From positions 62,432,401 to 62,496,400 of the forward strand of contig CM042145.1 of assembly GCA_023376005.1 (NCBI GenBank): a stretch of 64,000 nt of DNA, read 5' to 3'. The stretch comes from Doryteuthis pealeii. Lineage: Eukaryota > Mollusca > Cephalopoda > Myopsida > Loliginidae. The position numbers were made by a program, and so were the translations under genes. Within the stretch, counting starts at the first letter, position 1, and every line of letters begins with the position of its first letter. The notes under the pieces are model-generated. The model was not told where the DNA came from, did not search any database, and saw only the letters and a program-made list of their open reading frames with translations. Below, one piece after another: positions 22,563 to 36,381 of the stretch.

Positions 22563-23721
22563 TAAAGCATAAAATGAAATGAGATAGAGATAGATAATAA
22601 ATTTAACTTCTTTTTTTTAAGAAGATAATGTTCAGTTTTCAGATCTATCATCTTTCAGATTTTCAACTGAGTACTTGCGTGAAATAAGAGAAGAGATAAA
22701 AGAAAAAAATGAAGGAAGATTGATCCATTACGTCATTTTTGTTCATATGGCTTTCACAATCAACCTTGGAGACAGTTTTCTGGAAATGGTAGTTGGCTCA
22801 GCAGGTAGACATTCAGATGACGACAACTGAAAAATCAATCAAATAAAAGAAAAGAGATGAAATTAAAAAAGATAAAGTGACAGTATTTTCTATAAAAAAA
22901 ACAATGTTTTTTACATGAAAAATGTATAAGTAAAGAAAATGAAAAATAATCCGATGTTATATACTCTTTTTACATATCGGGTGTATATAAATGGCGAGAG
23001 AGAGAGAACAGGTGAGAGGAGAGGTGGATGGGTCCCTTACTTTTCTGCTTGTCTACTTTATCGGCTGCCATCTTCCTTTGGGCTTTCTTCTGTGGGTTGA
23101 TTTATTCTCTGTTTGGGATATTCAGGCTGGGTGTTTGCTAATTTCTTGTTTAATAATTAATAATTAAGACTTAGTTGTTTTTTAGTCTTTATTACAAAAC
23201 CCCAGCCTAAAAGGATCTCTAACTGCGCGGATGAGAAGTCGGCATCTTGAGAGTGACAGACCCCTGCGTTCACTCCTGGTGACTATTGCCCATCAGCTGC
23301 TAACTAAACCTAATTTCCCTTTCACACGCCTTCTATTGGGGGGTTTCAGAATGAGGTCAGTTAAAGGTTATTAACCTGCCAATCATAACTATAATGGCCC
23401 AACAATATTTTCCATTTAGCCCCCTTTATTTGAATCTTCCAAAACTTCAATTCAAAATTTAGCTACACTACTTACACAATTTATAGGCTACCCATGTAAC
23501 ACTAACAAATGTTGAGAAGATAAATGGTAAAATATAAATATATTTGTATGGACAAAATCCAAGTTGATAAATGCTGACACATGTTTTGACGAGAAAATAT
23601 TTACATATAATGCATTATGCTCTTTCTATTATTGTTTTATTTTATTTTTAAAATAATTTGTAAATATTTTCTTGTTGAAACATATGAATTAATGTAACAA
23701 AAGAAACAAAAGAATCCAGTC

Positions 23722-23888
23722 TCTTCTACTATTTTACCTGTAGCTGGTGGAGGTAAGAATAGCCGAGTCAATACTTTTCCCCAAGGTTATTAATGTTATA
23801 TGAAATGCAAACAGTCTCATCCAGGTTTTGATCTCAGATCCATTTCCTATGACGATAACCATTACGCAAGATGCCTCGTCTTTTATTG
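23722..23888 (-). repeat. Mirror of the SINE-2 copy at 5745
   Basis: Reverse complement of the same words, including 'cctatgacgataaccattac'. Confidence 0.75.
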
Positions 23889-24064
23889 TGATTGTTGCTG
23901 GTTCATCAGAAAGTAATGCTTTTAAAATCTGTCTCTAGTTTAAGTTTGGCAAGTGTTTAAGTATGTTTTTACACCAACCCTTCTAGAATGTGACACAAAG
24001 GTCAATTTTTAAGTAGAGTACAAGTGGTTTGAATTCTTATTTTATGAGAATTGATGAGAAAGGT

Positions 24065-24345
24065 GTTATAGGCATTTTAAAATGTGTGTACTGCATTGGA
24101 AATTAATTTTGTTTAAGGATGGTTTGTATTGTTTTTAATGTATAAAGCTTCTAGTATTTGGAGTTTTGTTTATTTTTTTCTTTGTGCAGAATGTGTGTAT
24201 TTCCGTTAGAATATTTCTCATCAATTCTTCTCCTTCCAGCCTCCACATTAATTTAATTTTTTAAAAACTGGAACACATCACTCCTGATGATGGTATTTCG
24301 AAGTGCCGAAAGTACTCGGGACCTGAACTTTGGTGGACTTATCCA
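24065..24345. other. Mirror of the Penelope remnant and hammerhead-like motif
   Basis: The endonuclease tail is on the minus strand (24065-24245). The CTGATGA-GGTATTTCGAAGTGCC-GAAA motif is on the plus strand at about 24283-24320. The two passes agree on the core bases. Confidence 0.65.
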
Positions 24346-24839
24346 CGAATTCCAACCAAAACATTAAAAGTTGCCCGAAAACTCGAAAAGATCAAAAATA
24401 AAATTGTTAAACAGGAGATGTGTCTTTTGTTTAATTCTACATGTATAAATGAAAAGAATGCTGCCCAAATACACACACACATACATATATATATATATAA
24501 TAATTATATATAAAAAGTAAAGTTAGCAGGGTGGCTAAAGCCGTCTAATTCCTCCCTTGTAACCTATCCTGTGTAATTCGTTTCTAAGAAACTATTGAAA
24601 TATATTTACAGTTAGCTTGTGTGGTGAGGGAAGAAAAAAGAAAAAACTTGGGATGCATGGATGCGATTTTACTGCGTCCTTTTAGATTTTTATGCGTCAA
24701 AGGATGCAGGACGTGTACCTACAGAATCTCTGTATATAACATATATACAAATATAAATACATACGCTAAGAATTAAACTCACTAGATATATCAACAAAGA
24801 AGCATACGTGGACTCCACAATGACAATATATATATATGT

Positions 24840-25061
24840 GTGTGTGTGTTGTAGAAAGGTAGACAAACATGGGATGTTGTACAAAATGGATGTTTATTGT
24901 AGGTAGTGATGTCGACGTTAATGTTTCGGTCTGTTAGACTTTCTTCAGAACGTTAACAATAACATCGACATCACTACCTACAATAAACATCCATTTTGTA
25001 CACATCCCGTATTTGTCTACCTTTCTCCACATACTGTGGGATTAATTTCCCCTTATTTATC

Positions 25062-25080
<19 letters not shown>
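24840..25080. repeat. Mirror of the fold-back element at 4485-4790
   Basis: Same inverted arms, the hammerhead-like centre and the (AT)n tract in reverse order. Confidence 0.6.
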
Positions 25081-25107
<27 letters not shown>

Positions 25108-27402
25108 GGATATCAAACAGAATGGTTTTGATGCCCTCCAAAGAAAAACCGTTAAATATTTTTAATAAATTTGAATTTAACTGTTTTATTAGAAAGAAAA
25201 TATATTTATTTGAACTTTGACAGCAAAACTATCTTTTTATGTCTATTATTTAAAAAAGTATAAGATTTCAAAGATTACATTTTTTATGAAAGAGCATGCG
25301 CAAAAGATAATTTTTGCCTGGGGAGAAAGTTTTTTTTTTTTTGCTAGTTTCTATAATGTCAAAATCAAAACATTGCTGCTTTGAAAGTTATTCTCATATT
25401 ATTATATTTTGCTCATGTGATTATGAATCAATATTTTTTCTTTTATTAGTTTTTTGAAGACCTTATGGGAATCAAGCTTTAACATTGAATTACTATACAA
25501 AGTCAATTTATGAAATCAGTGAATGGTTGAATCTGATTCATCCAATGTTGATATAAACTCCGAGTTCCCTTTGTAACCAGAAAATAAAAAAGAAGAAAAT
25601 ATCTTTGAAACTGGTTATTCAGTTTTCAGGGAACTGATTAGCCAAACCAATTCTAAATAAACATTTTTTCTTCTTCAAGAACACTTATTTAATTGTATGT
25701 ATTTACTCAAACCCTTTTTATCATGGGCAGGATGTAGCACAAGATGATTTTTAATCAGAGTTTGGTCTAAAGGAAAACTTTGAATTAAAGCAGCTGTACT
25801 CTGCCTTAAAAATTGACCCTTGAGTCACATCTTACATAGATACAAGTATTCACAAGTCCTTGCTAGCCATCCAAAAAATGATGATAGTTCCTTTGTATGT
25901 TAGAAAGAACAGCATAGGTGTGTAGGATTAGGTGTGTAAGGGGTTGTACAGTAGGGTAGGTCAATTTGGGAACTGTAATGTCTCCCCATGTACTGAAAGT
26001 TGCAAATTAACATAAAGAATTACCACACAAAAAAACATTTTTCTTCAAAACTTTGCCTTTCATTTGAGGAAATAAATTTCAATCTTTTAAAATGTTATCA
26101 CTGTTATAGCTTACTTATTAGGATAAAAGCAGCAGATCGGATGTTGTCGTGGTGATGAGGAATATTTTCAATTTGAATTCTAATTATAATATTTTTATTT
26201 GTTTTCGTTAAAAGGACAAGCTGTTCTGTTTTAAATATTGCAATTGCTAAATTTTCTAACCCCATTTCTAGGCCAAATATTGTAAAAATGGATTTTGATA
26301 ACATTTTTAGTAGATGATCTTTGATGCTGTTTCCTCAAACAATGGTGTAAGTATGAGATCTAGTTTTTGGGCAATCAAGTAAACTCAAAATTATAAACAA
26401 CACACAACTTTCGCTGTTTGACGAGAATTTGGTTTTTTTTTTTTTATTTAAAAAAAAAGGTGAAAAAAATTAACCTACCCACTCTCTCAACATCCCCACT
26501 CCTCAAATTTATTGTAAAGATATGTCATGAACAGCTGTTGAAAAAATCAGTTGCAGTGAAATGTTCAGATCAAGATTTCATATAAGGAGGGGATAGCCCT
26601 TCTTGCAATTCATTAGCACTTATGTGCTAAATTGCTGTTCACTCTACCAGAGGGTATATAATCCACATTTTTGATGTCTTATTTTTTTTCATGCCTACTG
26701 GGTGTCTCGAAACCTTCTTCATCAGATAATCTGGGGAGTCACTCACCATTAATGCCATAATGGCAGGTGTATTGGTTTTACATGGTAACCAGTTAGTTAT
26801 CTGACATATTCACAAGTTTTGACTGCCCACCCACGCCAAAAAACCTTAAATATTTGAATTAAAATTAGAATTTAAATGTGAGAAACTTGGTTTTATTAGA
26901 AAGAAAAAATATTTATTTGTTTGACAAAAAAACTATTTTTTTTATGTCTATTATTAAAAAAAAAGTATAAGACCTTAAGATCTGTTTAATTTTTTTTTAT
27001 GAAAGAGTGTGGCAATTAATTTTTAAGACTGCTTGGAGGTAGGTGCAATGGTTTCCATAGGCATTCCACTTTTGTCACTGGGCAATAAACCATCATTCTG
27101 GGGAGGGGGCAGGTGCTACCTGGGGGAGGCCACCTGAGTCTACAAGATTAATTTTACCTCACAGGTTCAAAAGCTGAAAACCCGATGCCAGCAGATAGAT
27201 TGGTGAAATCCATTAGTGTCATGTAATGTAGTTAGTTTAAAACAATAGTGAAAGATCGTTGGGCCATCCATTTTTATAAATATTAATTCATGGGCTAAAT
27301 AAAAAACAAAAATAAATAATATTCCACAAGAAAGAAGCTTATACAATGTCATCACAAACTTTTATTCAACTTTTCTTACATTTCATGAACAAAGCATAAT
27401 AT

Positions 27403-27827
27403 TGTAAGAATGGTTCAAGTTATATATACTTTGAATACAAAACTCTGACGAAGGTTGAAGACAAAACATTTAAAATTTGTACAGCACAGGATATGACAAG
27501 ATACAAAGTACATAGGTAAAAAGATAGATAAAGTACATAGGTAAAAGATAGATACACATCATGAATGGTACCAAGATAACATATAAAAGCCACAGACATG
27601 AGACTAGGGATAGTCCTGCTGTGTTAATTCACTTACAGTAATGTAAGGGGGGGCGAAGCCCAACGAGAAGGGTTAGACCTAACTAACCCATGTGTCTCGT
27701 AGTATCGGGAACCGGAAAAAGAGCCCGAAAGGGTTTGAACCCAGCGCTTAAATCTATAGCCCCTAGTGGGCCCAGCAAACTAAACGGGCAGACAACTCTC
27801 CCAGGCAAATACGAAACTAACGCTACA
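27403..27827 (-). mobile_element. Mirror of solo LTR copy 1
   Basis: Begins TGTAAGAATGG and ends CGCTACA; reverse complement of 1805-2245. Confidence 0.7.
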
Positions 27828-29576
27828 ATATGTATAAATATTTATCCAAAATAAATAACCCTGATTTTATAAAAACACGACTAAGATTAACTTAGAATTG
27901 ACCATTACCTTCGTTTTTACCTTTTATATATAAGCGCATATCAAATAATTGTCATTAGCGCAATACTTCTCAGGTAATGTTCAGCTGCAAGTTAATTAAA
28001 AGGAAGATGTTTGCATACCTCTTTTTTTTCTTTTACTTCTATTCTTCTTCTGGTGTCTTTCTAACAACTCTTCTAGCGTCTTGGGCTTCGTCTTGGTGGT
28101 CGGTCGTACTTAATCATTTCTTCTTCTAGATCAATCTTGGTTATCAAGACATTCATTAATCACAAGACCGTGTTATTTCTTAAACTTTTATTTCCTTAAC
28201 TACATTTCTGTAACTAACATCTGACTGACATAGCGCACATATGCAGTGAGTTCCAGTTAAGGCAGGAACATCTTCACTGCCTGACGTCAAACTGAAACTG
28301 AGGACCCAACCAGGTCCCCACGTGACTTCACGTATTTCGCGGGCCCTTTCTGTACTATTCCATGGAAAGTCCCTCCGTGATATGAAAGGGCCATCCCTTT
28401 AGAAATACAGGGGGATTTGACATAATCTTATGCAACCGCAATAGATTATTAAACCAAGAATATTTATACCATGGAAATTAGGCTTCTTGCTATAGCATAA
28501 ACTCACAGCTATGTTAAAGATTATTATGTAATGAGTTTGATCCTCTCTAAGTGCCATACATGTATCTTTGTACTGAACTATTCATAAAAAAATTGTATTT
28601 CTGTAAGTACAAAATGCAGGAGTTTTTTTTTTTTTACACTGTCAGAGTTTTAAGATAAAATAAAAATATATATGTGTAAACCTCCCTTTGGGGGGGGGGG
28701 GGCTAGGGCATCTTGCAGACTCTTTGCTGCGCATCTTACTGCATTTCCTGCCAACTTCTAGTTTTTTCCAACTTTACTGGCCATGGTCGTCTTGTGTTGT
28801 CTGCTTACTTGACCCTCACTTGTGTCTGTAATACTGCCTCAGGGCCCCATCCTAAGAGGTTCACAATCCACCAACAAAGAGAGAATAAGACAAGACAAAG
28901 ACAAACTCAGGTGAACATTCAAAAAATGTTCAGAGATGAGGTATACGACTTGCATTTTATTCTTTAGTCATATTCCATCTTCTACTCTGTATGGGCGCCG
29001 AGAGGGAGGACGCCCCCCCCCATCCAATCAAAGACTTTCGCTAGGTGTCTCTCTCTCTAAAGGTGAACTCCACTACTATGTGGCCAAAAACTAGCTCAAC
29101 ACTCAAAAACTCCAAACATCAACTGCAAACTAAAACTCACTCACTGGAATCAAGCTTTGGCTGTATATATATGTAAAAAATGTAAATGTAACAGCAAATT
29201 CCATGTAAACTAAACCGCCTACTCTAAATAATAAATTGAACAATAACACAAACAGAAACAAATCATCCGCAGACTCTCTGCCTCTGATTTACAATAAATA
29301 ATCAAAGTTCATGTAACTAAATACTTACTCTAAACAAATTAAACAATGAACAATTTAAACAACAGATTAACAGGAATAAATCATCCACAGACTCTTGTCT
29401 CATTCGTAATATTCCTATTTCTTTTTACTCAAGTTCCAACTGATCTGTGCGCTGTCCAACTACTCACCCTTACATCACACTTGCAACGCCTCCAATGCAT
29501 TCTGCACCAATGCATATTGTCATATATGATACATGTATTTCTATAGGAGTCTAAAGGTTAATTTCAATAACTATGA

Positions 29577-30005
29577 ATAAGATAAAACTTAGAATTGTGT
29601 TTTTCTGTAACCAAAACTATATTACAACTCAAGTCACATTCCCTTAGTTATTTAATGTCACATTTTCCAATGATTTAATTTTTATTTAAATCTCATTTAC
29701 AATAATTTTTTTTTTACATTGTTAATACTGTTGGCTTTATCTACCTACTAATAACATGCAATTGTACTTATATATACAACAAAATAGCGGTTTACAGTGT
29801 GCACGGGAAGGCTAATTTGCATATTGGATATTAAAAATTTGATTTTAATTGATATGTGCTTAGTAATTATTGATTTCTAATTGTTTGATTTTAATCTTAA
29901 TGAATATGAGCAAAAACTCGGGGATAACTCTTAAAGAAATCCATTAACAAGAAGAAATAACTGTAATTTATTCTTTAACTTCCTAATTTAACTAAATAGT
30001 ACTAC
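29577..30005 (+). mobile_element. Helitron family 1 relative, 3' end missing
   Basis: From 'tctgtaaccaaaactatatt' on, it follows the minus strand of 34481-35102, including 'atagcggtttacagtgtg' and 'ctaatttgcatatt'. The first ~30 bases are altered and no CTAG hairpin end is seen before similarity stops near 30005. The first ~35 bases coincide with the start of pass 1, and the whole is mirrored in 31130-31575. Confidence 0.6.
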
Positions 30006-30399
30006 ATATTTTACGATTAAGAGTTGGTAAAAAAAACTTCTCTAAAATACATTTAGATATGCATAGTTCATATAATTTTTTTTATGACAGACTTTCTGTA
30101 AAGAATTTTTCAGATGGAACAAGTATTTCACTTAAGCAACTGTCTTTTTTTACAAGTTGTGATTTACTCTGTTTAGCTGAGTGGCACAAGGCCCTCATGA
30201 GCAATGAACTGCTAGCCTAGCCATTACACACATGGGTGCTCAAAAGTATAGCTTAGATTTGTACAAGCCTCAAGTATGGGAGTATTTCTTTGATCCCTTC
30301 ATGAGGCCAAAATGTGACCAAGGTTTGATTTGTAAGAAGGTACCACAAGAACTGAAACTCTTTGTGTTAATTTAATGCAAAGCCATCATTGTAGAAGAA

Positions 30400-30530
30400 C
30401 AGTAGTGGTCCAATTTAACCCATAGCTAGAAGGATGATGGGGTTCATACCTTTCCAAAGAGTATTAGTGAAAGTGAAAACAATAGCACAACGGAGTTTGA
30501 ACTTGATTAATACGATGTTGCAGTCCAGCA
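30400..30530 (-). repeat. SINE family 2 fragment at the second turn
   Basis: The words 'catagctagaaggatgatgg', 'catacctttcc', 'agtattag' and 'gagtttgaacttg' are the SINE-2 body in minus orientation. It is mirrored at 30620-30740. Confidence 0.65.
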
Positions 30531-30640
30531 TGTTAGCTTACGCCACGAGAACTTCCCTCTCACCAGAATCTAATTGTGCCTTGGCTGGTGGACACTGCTG
30601 GAGAAGTAGGACAAACACCTGGACGCCATCGTAGTAATCC
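30500..30640. other. Turn point 2 of the palindrome
   Basis: TACGATG at 30511-30517 pairs with CATCGTA at 30627-30633, placing the centre near 30572. Pairing weakens over about the inner 80 bp. Confidence 0.8.
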
Positions 30641-33600
30641 AAGTTCAAACTCCAGTTGTGCTATTGTTTTCCACTTTCCTGAACTATACTCTTGGGAAAG
30701 TATGAACCCATCACCTTCTAGTATGGGTTAAATTGGACCACTACTGTTCTTCTACAATGATGGCTTTGGCATTAAATTAACCACAAAGGAGTTTATGTTC
30801 TTGCTGGGTACTTCATGACTAAATCAACCTTGTGTCCACATTTTGGCTCATGAAGGATCAAAGAAAATACCCCAACTTAGGCCTGTACAAATCTAAGCTA
30901 TAACTTTTTGGAGGCACCCCTGTTGTTGTAATGGCTAGCTACAGTTCATTGCTCATGAAGGGCCTGGTGCCGACTCTAAGCTAAACAGAGTAAATCACAA
31001 CTGTGTAAAAAACAGTTGCTTAAGTGAAATACTTGTTCCATCTGAAAATTCTTTTTACAGAAAGTCTGTCAGAAAAAAATTATATGAACTATGCATATAA
31101 ATGGTTTTTAGAGAAGTTTTTTACCAAACTCTTAATCGTAAAGAATAGTAGAACTATTTAGTTAAATTAGGAGTAAAGAATAAAATTAACAGTTATTTCT
31201 TCTGTTAATGAATTTCTTTTTAAGAGTTATCCCGAGATTTTTGCTCATATTCATTAAGATAAAATCAAACAATTAGAAATCAATAAATGAACTAAAGCAC
31301 ATATCAATTAAAAATCAAATTTTTAAATATCAATATGCAATTAGCCTTCCCGTGCACACTGTAAACCTGTAATTTCTTGTTGTATATATAAGAAATTGGC
31401 ATGTTATTAGTAGTAGATAAGCAACACGTATAACAATGTAAAAAAAATTATTGATAAAGTGAATTTAAATAAAAATTAAATCAATGGAAATGTGACATAA
31501 ATAACTAAGGAATTGTGACTTGAGTTGTGAATATAGTTTTGTTACGAAAACACATTCTAAGTTTGATCTTATTATAGGTTATTGAATTAACCTTTAGACC
31601 CTATAGAAAACATGGTATACAATTGACAATATGCATTGTGCAGAATGCCATTTTGGAGGGGTGCAAGTGTGTATGTAGGGTTAGTAGTTGGACAGCGCAA
31701 GATTCAGTTTGGAACTTGAGTAAAAGAAATAGGAAGTATTACGGAATGAGCAAGAGTCTGTGGATGATTTATTCTGTTAATCTGTGTTTAAATTGTTCAT
31801 TGTTTAATTTGTTTAGAGTAAGTATTTAGTTACATGACTTTGATTATTTATTGTAAATCAGAGCAGAAGAGTCCTGCGATGATTGTTTTGTTTGTTTTAT
31901 TGTTCATTTATTTATTTAGAGTAGGGCGTTTAGTTACATGGAATTTGCTGTTTACATTTACATTTTTTACATATATATACAGCCAGCTTTGATTCCAGTG
32001 AGTTGAGTTTAGTTTGCAGTTAGTTGGAGTTTTTGGAGTTTGAGCCTAGTTTTTGGCCAGCCTGAGTGAGTGATTCCCTATTAGAGAGAGAGACAACCTT
32101 AGCGATCTTTGATTGGATGGGGGGGGGGCGTCGCTCCCTCTCGGGCGCATACAGAGTAGAAGTGGAGGATGACTAAGAATAAATGCAAGTCGTATACCTC
32201 ATCTCTGACATTTTGAAATGTTCACTGAGTTTGTCTTTTGTTTGTCTTTATTCTCTCTTTGTTGGTGGATTGTGAACCTCTTAGATGGGGCCGCTGAGGC
32301 AGTATTACAGACACAAGTGAGGGTCAAGTAAGCAGCATCACAAGACGACCATGGCCAGTAAAGTTGGAAAAACTAGAAGTTGAGGAAATGCCAGAAGATG
32401 CGCAGCAAAAGAGTCTGCAGATGCCCTAGCCCCCCCCCCCCAAAGGGATGTACACATATATATTTTTATTTTATTCTTTTAAACTTGACAGTGGTAAAAA
32501 AAAACTCCCTGCATTTGTACTTACATAGAAACAATTTTTTTATGAATAGTTCAGTAAAGATACATGTATGGCACTTAGAGAGGATCAACTCATTCAGTAA
32601 TTAATCTTTAACATAGCTTGTGAGTTATGCTATAGCAAGAAGCCTATTTCCATGGTATAATATAATCTTGGTTACATAATCCTATGCGGTTGGCATAAGA
32701 TTATTGTCAATCGCGCCGTATTCTAAAGGGATGGCCCTTTTCATATCACGGGAGGGACTTTCCATGGAATAGTACAGAAAGCCCGCGAAATACGTGAAGT
32801 CAACGTGGGACCTGGTTGGGTCTCAGTTTCATTTTGAACGTCAGGCACTGAAGATGTCCTGCCTTAACTGGAACTCACTGCATATGTGCGCTTGTCAGTC
32901 AGATGTTAGTTACATGAAATGTTTAGATGTTAAGGAAAATAAAAGTTAAGAAAATAACACGGTCTTGTGATTAATGAATTCTTGATAACAAGAATTGATC
33001 TAGAAAGAAAAAATGAGTTAAGTACGACCGACCACAAGACGAAGCCAAGACGCTATGAAGAGTTGTTAGAAAGACACCAAGAAGAAGATAGAAGTAAGAA
33101 AAAAAAAGAGGTATGCAAACATCTTTCCTTTTATTAACTTGCAGCTGAACATACCTGAGAAGTATGGCTAAGTGAAATATGTTGATATGGCTTATATTAT
33201 AAAGGTAAAAACGATAGTAATGGGTCAATTCTAAGCTTAATCTTTAGTCGTGTTTATAAATCAGGGTTATTTTTTTGGATAATATTAATACATATGTAAG
33301 CGGTTAGTTTCGTATTTGCCCTGGGAGAGTTGTCTTGCCGGTTTAGTGTTGCTGGTGCCCATAGGGGGTATAGTATTTAAGCGCGTGGGTTACCCTTTCG
33401 GGCTCTTTTGCCTTTCCCGATACTACGAGACACATGTTAGTTAAGGTCTAAACCCTTCTTCGTTGGGCTTCGCCCCGTGTCGTGTGGGTTTCCCTTACAT
33501 TACTGTAAGGAATTAACACAGCATGGACTATCCCTAGTCTCATGTCTGTGCTTTTATAAGTTATCTTGTACCATTGCAGAATGTGTATCTATCTTTTACC

Positions 33601-34172
33601 TTTATGTACTGTTTGTATTATCTTTTTACCTATGTACTGTATCTTGTCATATCATGTGCTGTACAATATTAAATGTTTTTGTCTGTCAACCTTCGTCAGA
33701 GTTTTTGGTAATTCAAAGTATATATAACTTGAACATTCTTAACAATATTATGCTTTGGTCATGAAATGAAGAAAAGTTGAATAAAAGTTTGTGATGACAT
33801 TGTATAAGCTTCTCTTGTGGAATATATTTAATTTTTGTTTTTATTTAGCCCATGAATTAATATTATAAAATTGGATGGCCCACGATCTTTTCACTATTGT
33901 TTTACAACTAACTAATTAACATGACACAATGGATTTCACCAATCTATCTGCTGGCACTGCGGGTTCCAGCTTTTTGAACCTGTGAGGTAAAATTAATCTT
34001 GTATGACTCAGGTGGCTTCCCCCAGGTAGCCTGCCCCCTCCCCTAATGAATGATGGGTTTATTGCCCAGTACAAGTGGAATGGCCTATGGAAACCATGCA
34101 CCTACCTCAAGCAGTCTAATTAATTTTTGCCACACCTTTCATAAAAAAATATAAACAGATCTTTGAAGTCTT
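30573..34172 (+). other. Third pass, stopping at the gap
   Basis: Bases 31540-34172 repeat 1-2690 in direct orientation with different indels. It includes the LTR copy 1 at 33295-33744 and the same poly-G and poly-C runs. It ends abruptly at the N run. Confidence 0.9.
33295..33744 (+). mobile_element. Solo LTR copy 1, third reading
   Basis: Starts TGTAAGCGGTTAG and ends TTAACA. Same locus as 1805-2245 with further indels. Confidence 0.65.
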
Positions 34173-34272
34173 NNNNNNNNNNNNNNNNNNNNNNNNNNNN
34201 NNNNNNNNNNNNNNNNNNNNNNNNNNNNNNNNNNNNNNNNNNNNNNNNNNNNNNNNNNNNNNNNNNNNNNNN
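34173..34272. other. Assembly gap, exactly 100 N
   Basis: One hundred N is a common placeholder for a gap of unknown size. Continuity between the two halves of the window is therefore not shown by sequence. Bases 34273-34480 hold no feature I recognise apart from a 'atgtgatgtgcatatatatta' duplication. Confidence 0.99.
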
Positions 34273-34480
34273 GGGATCTCTACAGGAACATAAAATCCTG
34301 ATAGCATGGATCTGACACTACCATGTTTACACCGCCCTGATGTGATGAGGAAGGCTTAGACTTTAGAGATAATATGCTTGATGGCCGTTGAGATTTCTTT
34401 GCTCTTTGTTTTGTAATGTATGTGATGTGCATATATATTAAGTGTACATATGTATGTGATGTGCATATATATTACATATA

Positions 34481-35102
34481 CTAGCAAATATATGCACCCT
34501 CCGGGTGCAAGTATTTAAGTTTTAATGTAATAAAATATTGTATTAAATTAGAAAGGCTAATGAAACTAAATAAGAATACAGATAAAAAGATTTGAAACAG
34601 AGGGAGTATAATAAAAATGGAACAACTGAAACTTACTCTTTCATCACTCTCGTCTTTCATTGTTATTTTTTCTAATTTAAGTATTTAGTTATAAGAGGAA
34701 GTAAAGAATAAAATGAGTTATTTTATCTTGTTAATGGATTTCATTTAAGATTCATTGAAGAGATTTTTGCTTATATTCATTAAAATAAAACCAAACAGTT
34801 AGAAATCAATAATACTAAGCACATATTTATTAAATTCGATTTTTTAATATTAATATGCAAATTAGCCTTCCCGTTCACACTGTAAACCGCTATTTTTTGT
34901 ATATATAAATATAATTGCATGTTGTTAGTATGTAGACATAGTTAACAGTATTAATAATGTATGACAATTTTATTAATAATTGAGGTTAAATAAAAATAAA
35001 ATCATGGAGAATGTGATGTCTATAACTAAGAGAATTGTGACTTGAGTAGGAATATAGTTTCGGTTACAGACAGAAAAACACACAATCTCCATTATAATAA
35101 GA
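34481..35102 (-). mobile_element. Non-autonomous Helitron, family 1 (best copy)
   Basis: On the minus strand: A|TC at the start (TCTTATTATAATGGAGATTG), and GCACCCGGAGGGTGC hairpin, ATATATTTG, CTAG|T at the end. At 622 bp it is the longest intact copy. The 5' half carries 'ctgtctgtaaccgaaacta', shared with every family-1 copy. No Rep/helicase coding, so it would need an autonomous partner. Confidence 0.8.
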
Positions 35103-35147
35103 TATTTGTATATGTATGTGATGTGTGTGTGCATATATAAAATAAAA

Positions 35148-35375
35148 AAGTAAAGTCGTCAGGCGGCCTAAAGTTGGTATCAGCCAGTCAGCGAGGGAGT
35201 CTATCCCCTTTTCACTAGTGCTAGACCAAGGAGATTGTGTTGGCATCTGAGCTGACCTTACTTTACTGCACAGATCCCTGTGCTACTCATACACTGAGTT
35301 GGCGAGGACCGGAATCGAACTAGGAACCATGTGGTTTCTAGCCAAACGCTCTACTGACTGAGCTAACTAGGTGTG
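35148..35375 (-). repeat. tRNA-derived SINE, family 1
   Basis: On the minus strand it has 'tagctcagtcagtagagcg' (A box region), 'ggttcctagttcgattcc' (B box), then 'gccaactcagtgtatgagta', 'gatctgtgcagtaaag' and a tail ending 'ggccgcctgacgac'. The internal 'cctcagc' spacer found in other copies is shortened here. Confidence 0.85.
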
Positions 35376-35394
35376 CATACATATTACGTGTATG

Positions 35395-35970
<576 letters not shown>

Positions 35971-36381
35971 TCTTGTATAGAAGTGATGTTTTCTTGTTGT
36001 TGGGTGCAAATGTACTATTTCACCACTGCTTTCCCCATGTGATTCCTGTTGTCATGCATACAAGAAATGGTATTCATTGTCTGATGTAGGTTGTTTCAGT
36101 GCTGCCAGAAGGAGGAAAGTCTTTCTGTTTTTTCATCTTTTTTTTTTTTTTTAAGTATCTTTTCTTGTCATTAATCTCTTACCTCCAAATACTGTGCCAG
36201 AATAACTAGGCTTTTAATAGAATGTTCTTTGAAACAGAAAAGCTGCTAGGAAGTAAGCTTTTCTATAAGTAACTTTTCTCTGGCAAGGTGACATGGTATT
36301 GCCTTGGTTATATCACTCAAGATGAGTGGACAACAGGTGTGGATGATTTAGAAAACAAAGCAAAAACTTAAAAAAAAAATA

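Larger units (their letters stand above)
14936..30572 (-). other. Second, reverse-complement pass of the unit
   Basis: This repeats pass 1 in inverted order: for example the hAT element (18953-20165 against 9560-10802), minisatellite (21848-22562 against 7040-7767) and solo LTR (27403-27827 against 1805-2245). It continues ~0.95 kb past the start of pass 1 (29613-30572) before turning. Because it extends from end to end, it gives the best estimate of unit length, about 15.64 kb. Confidence 0.9.

Noticed and set aside
1..29612. A genuine giant palindrome such as a linear plasmid, amplicon or sex-chromosome arm
   Set aside because: Two successive turns, read-like indels and the adjoining gap fit an unsplit read better; kept as an alternative until accurate reads are checked.
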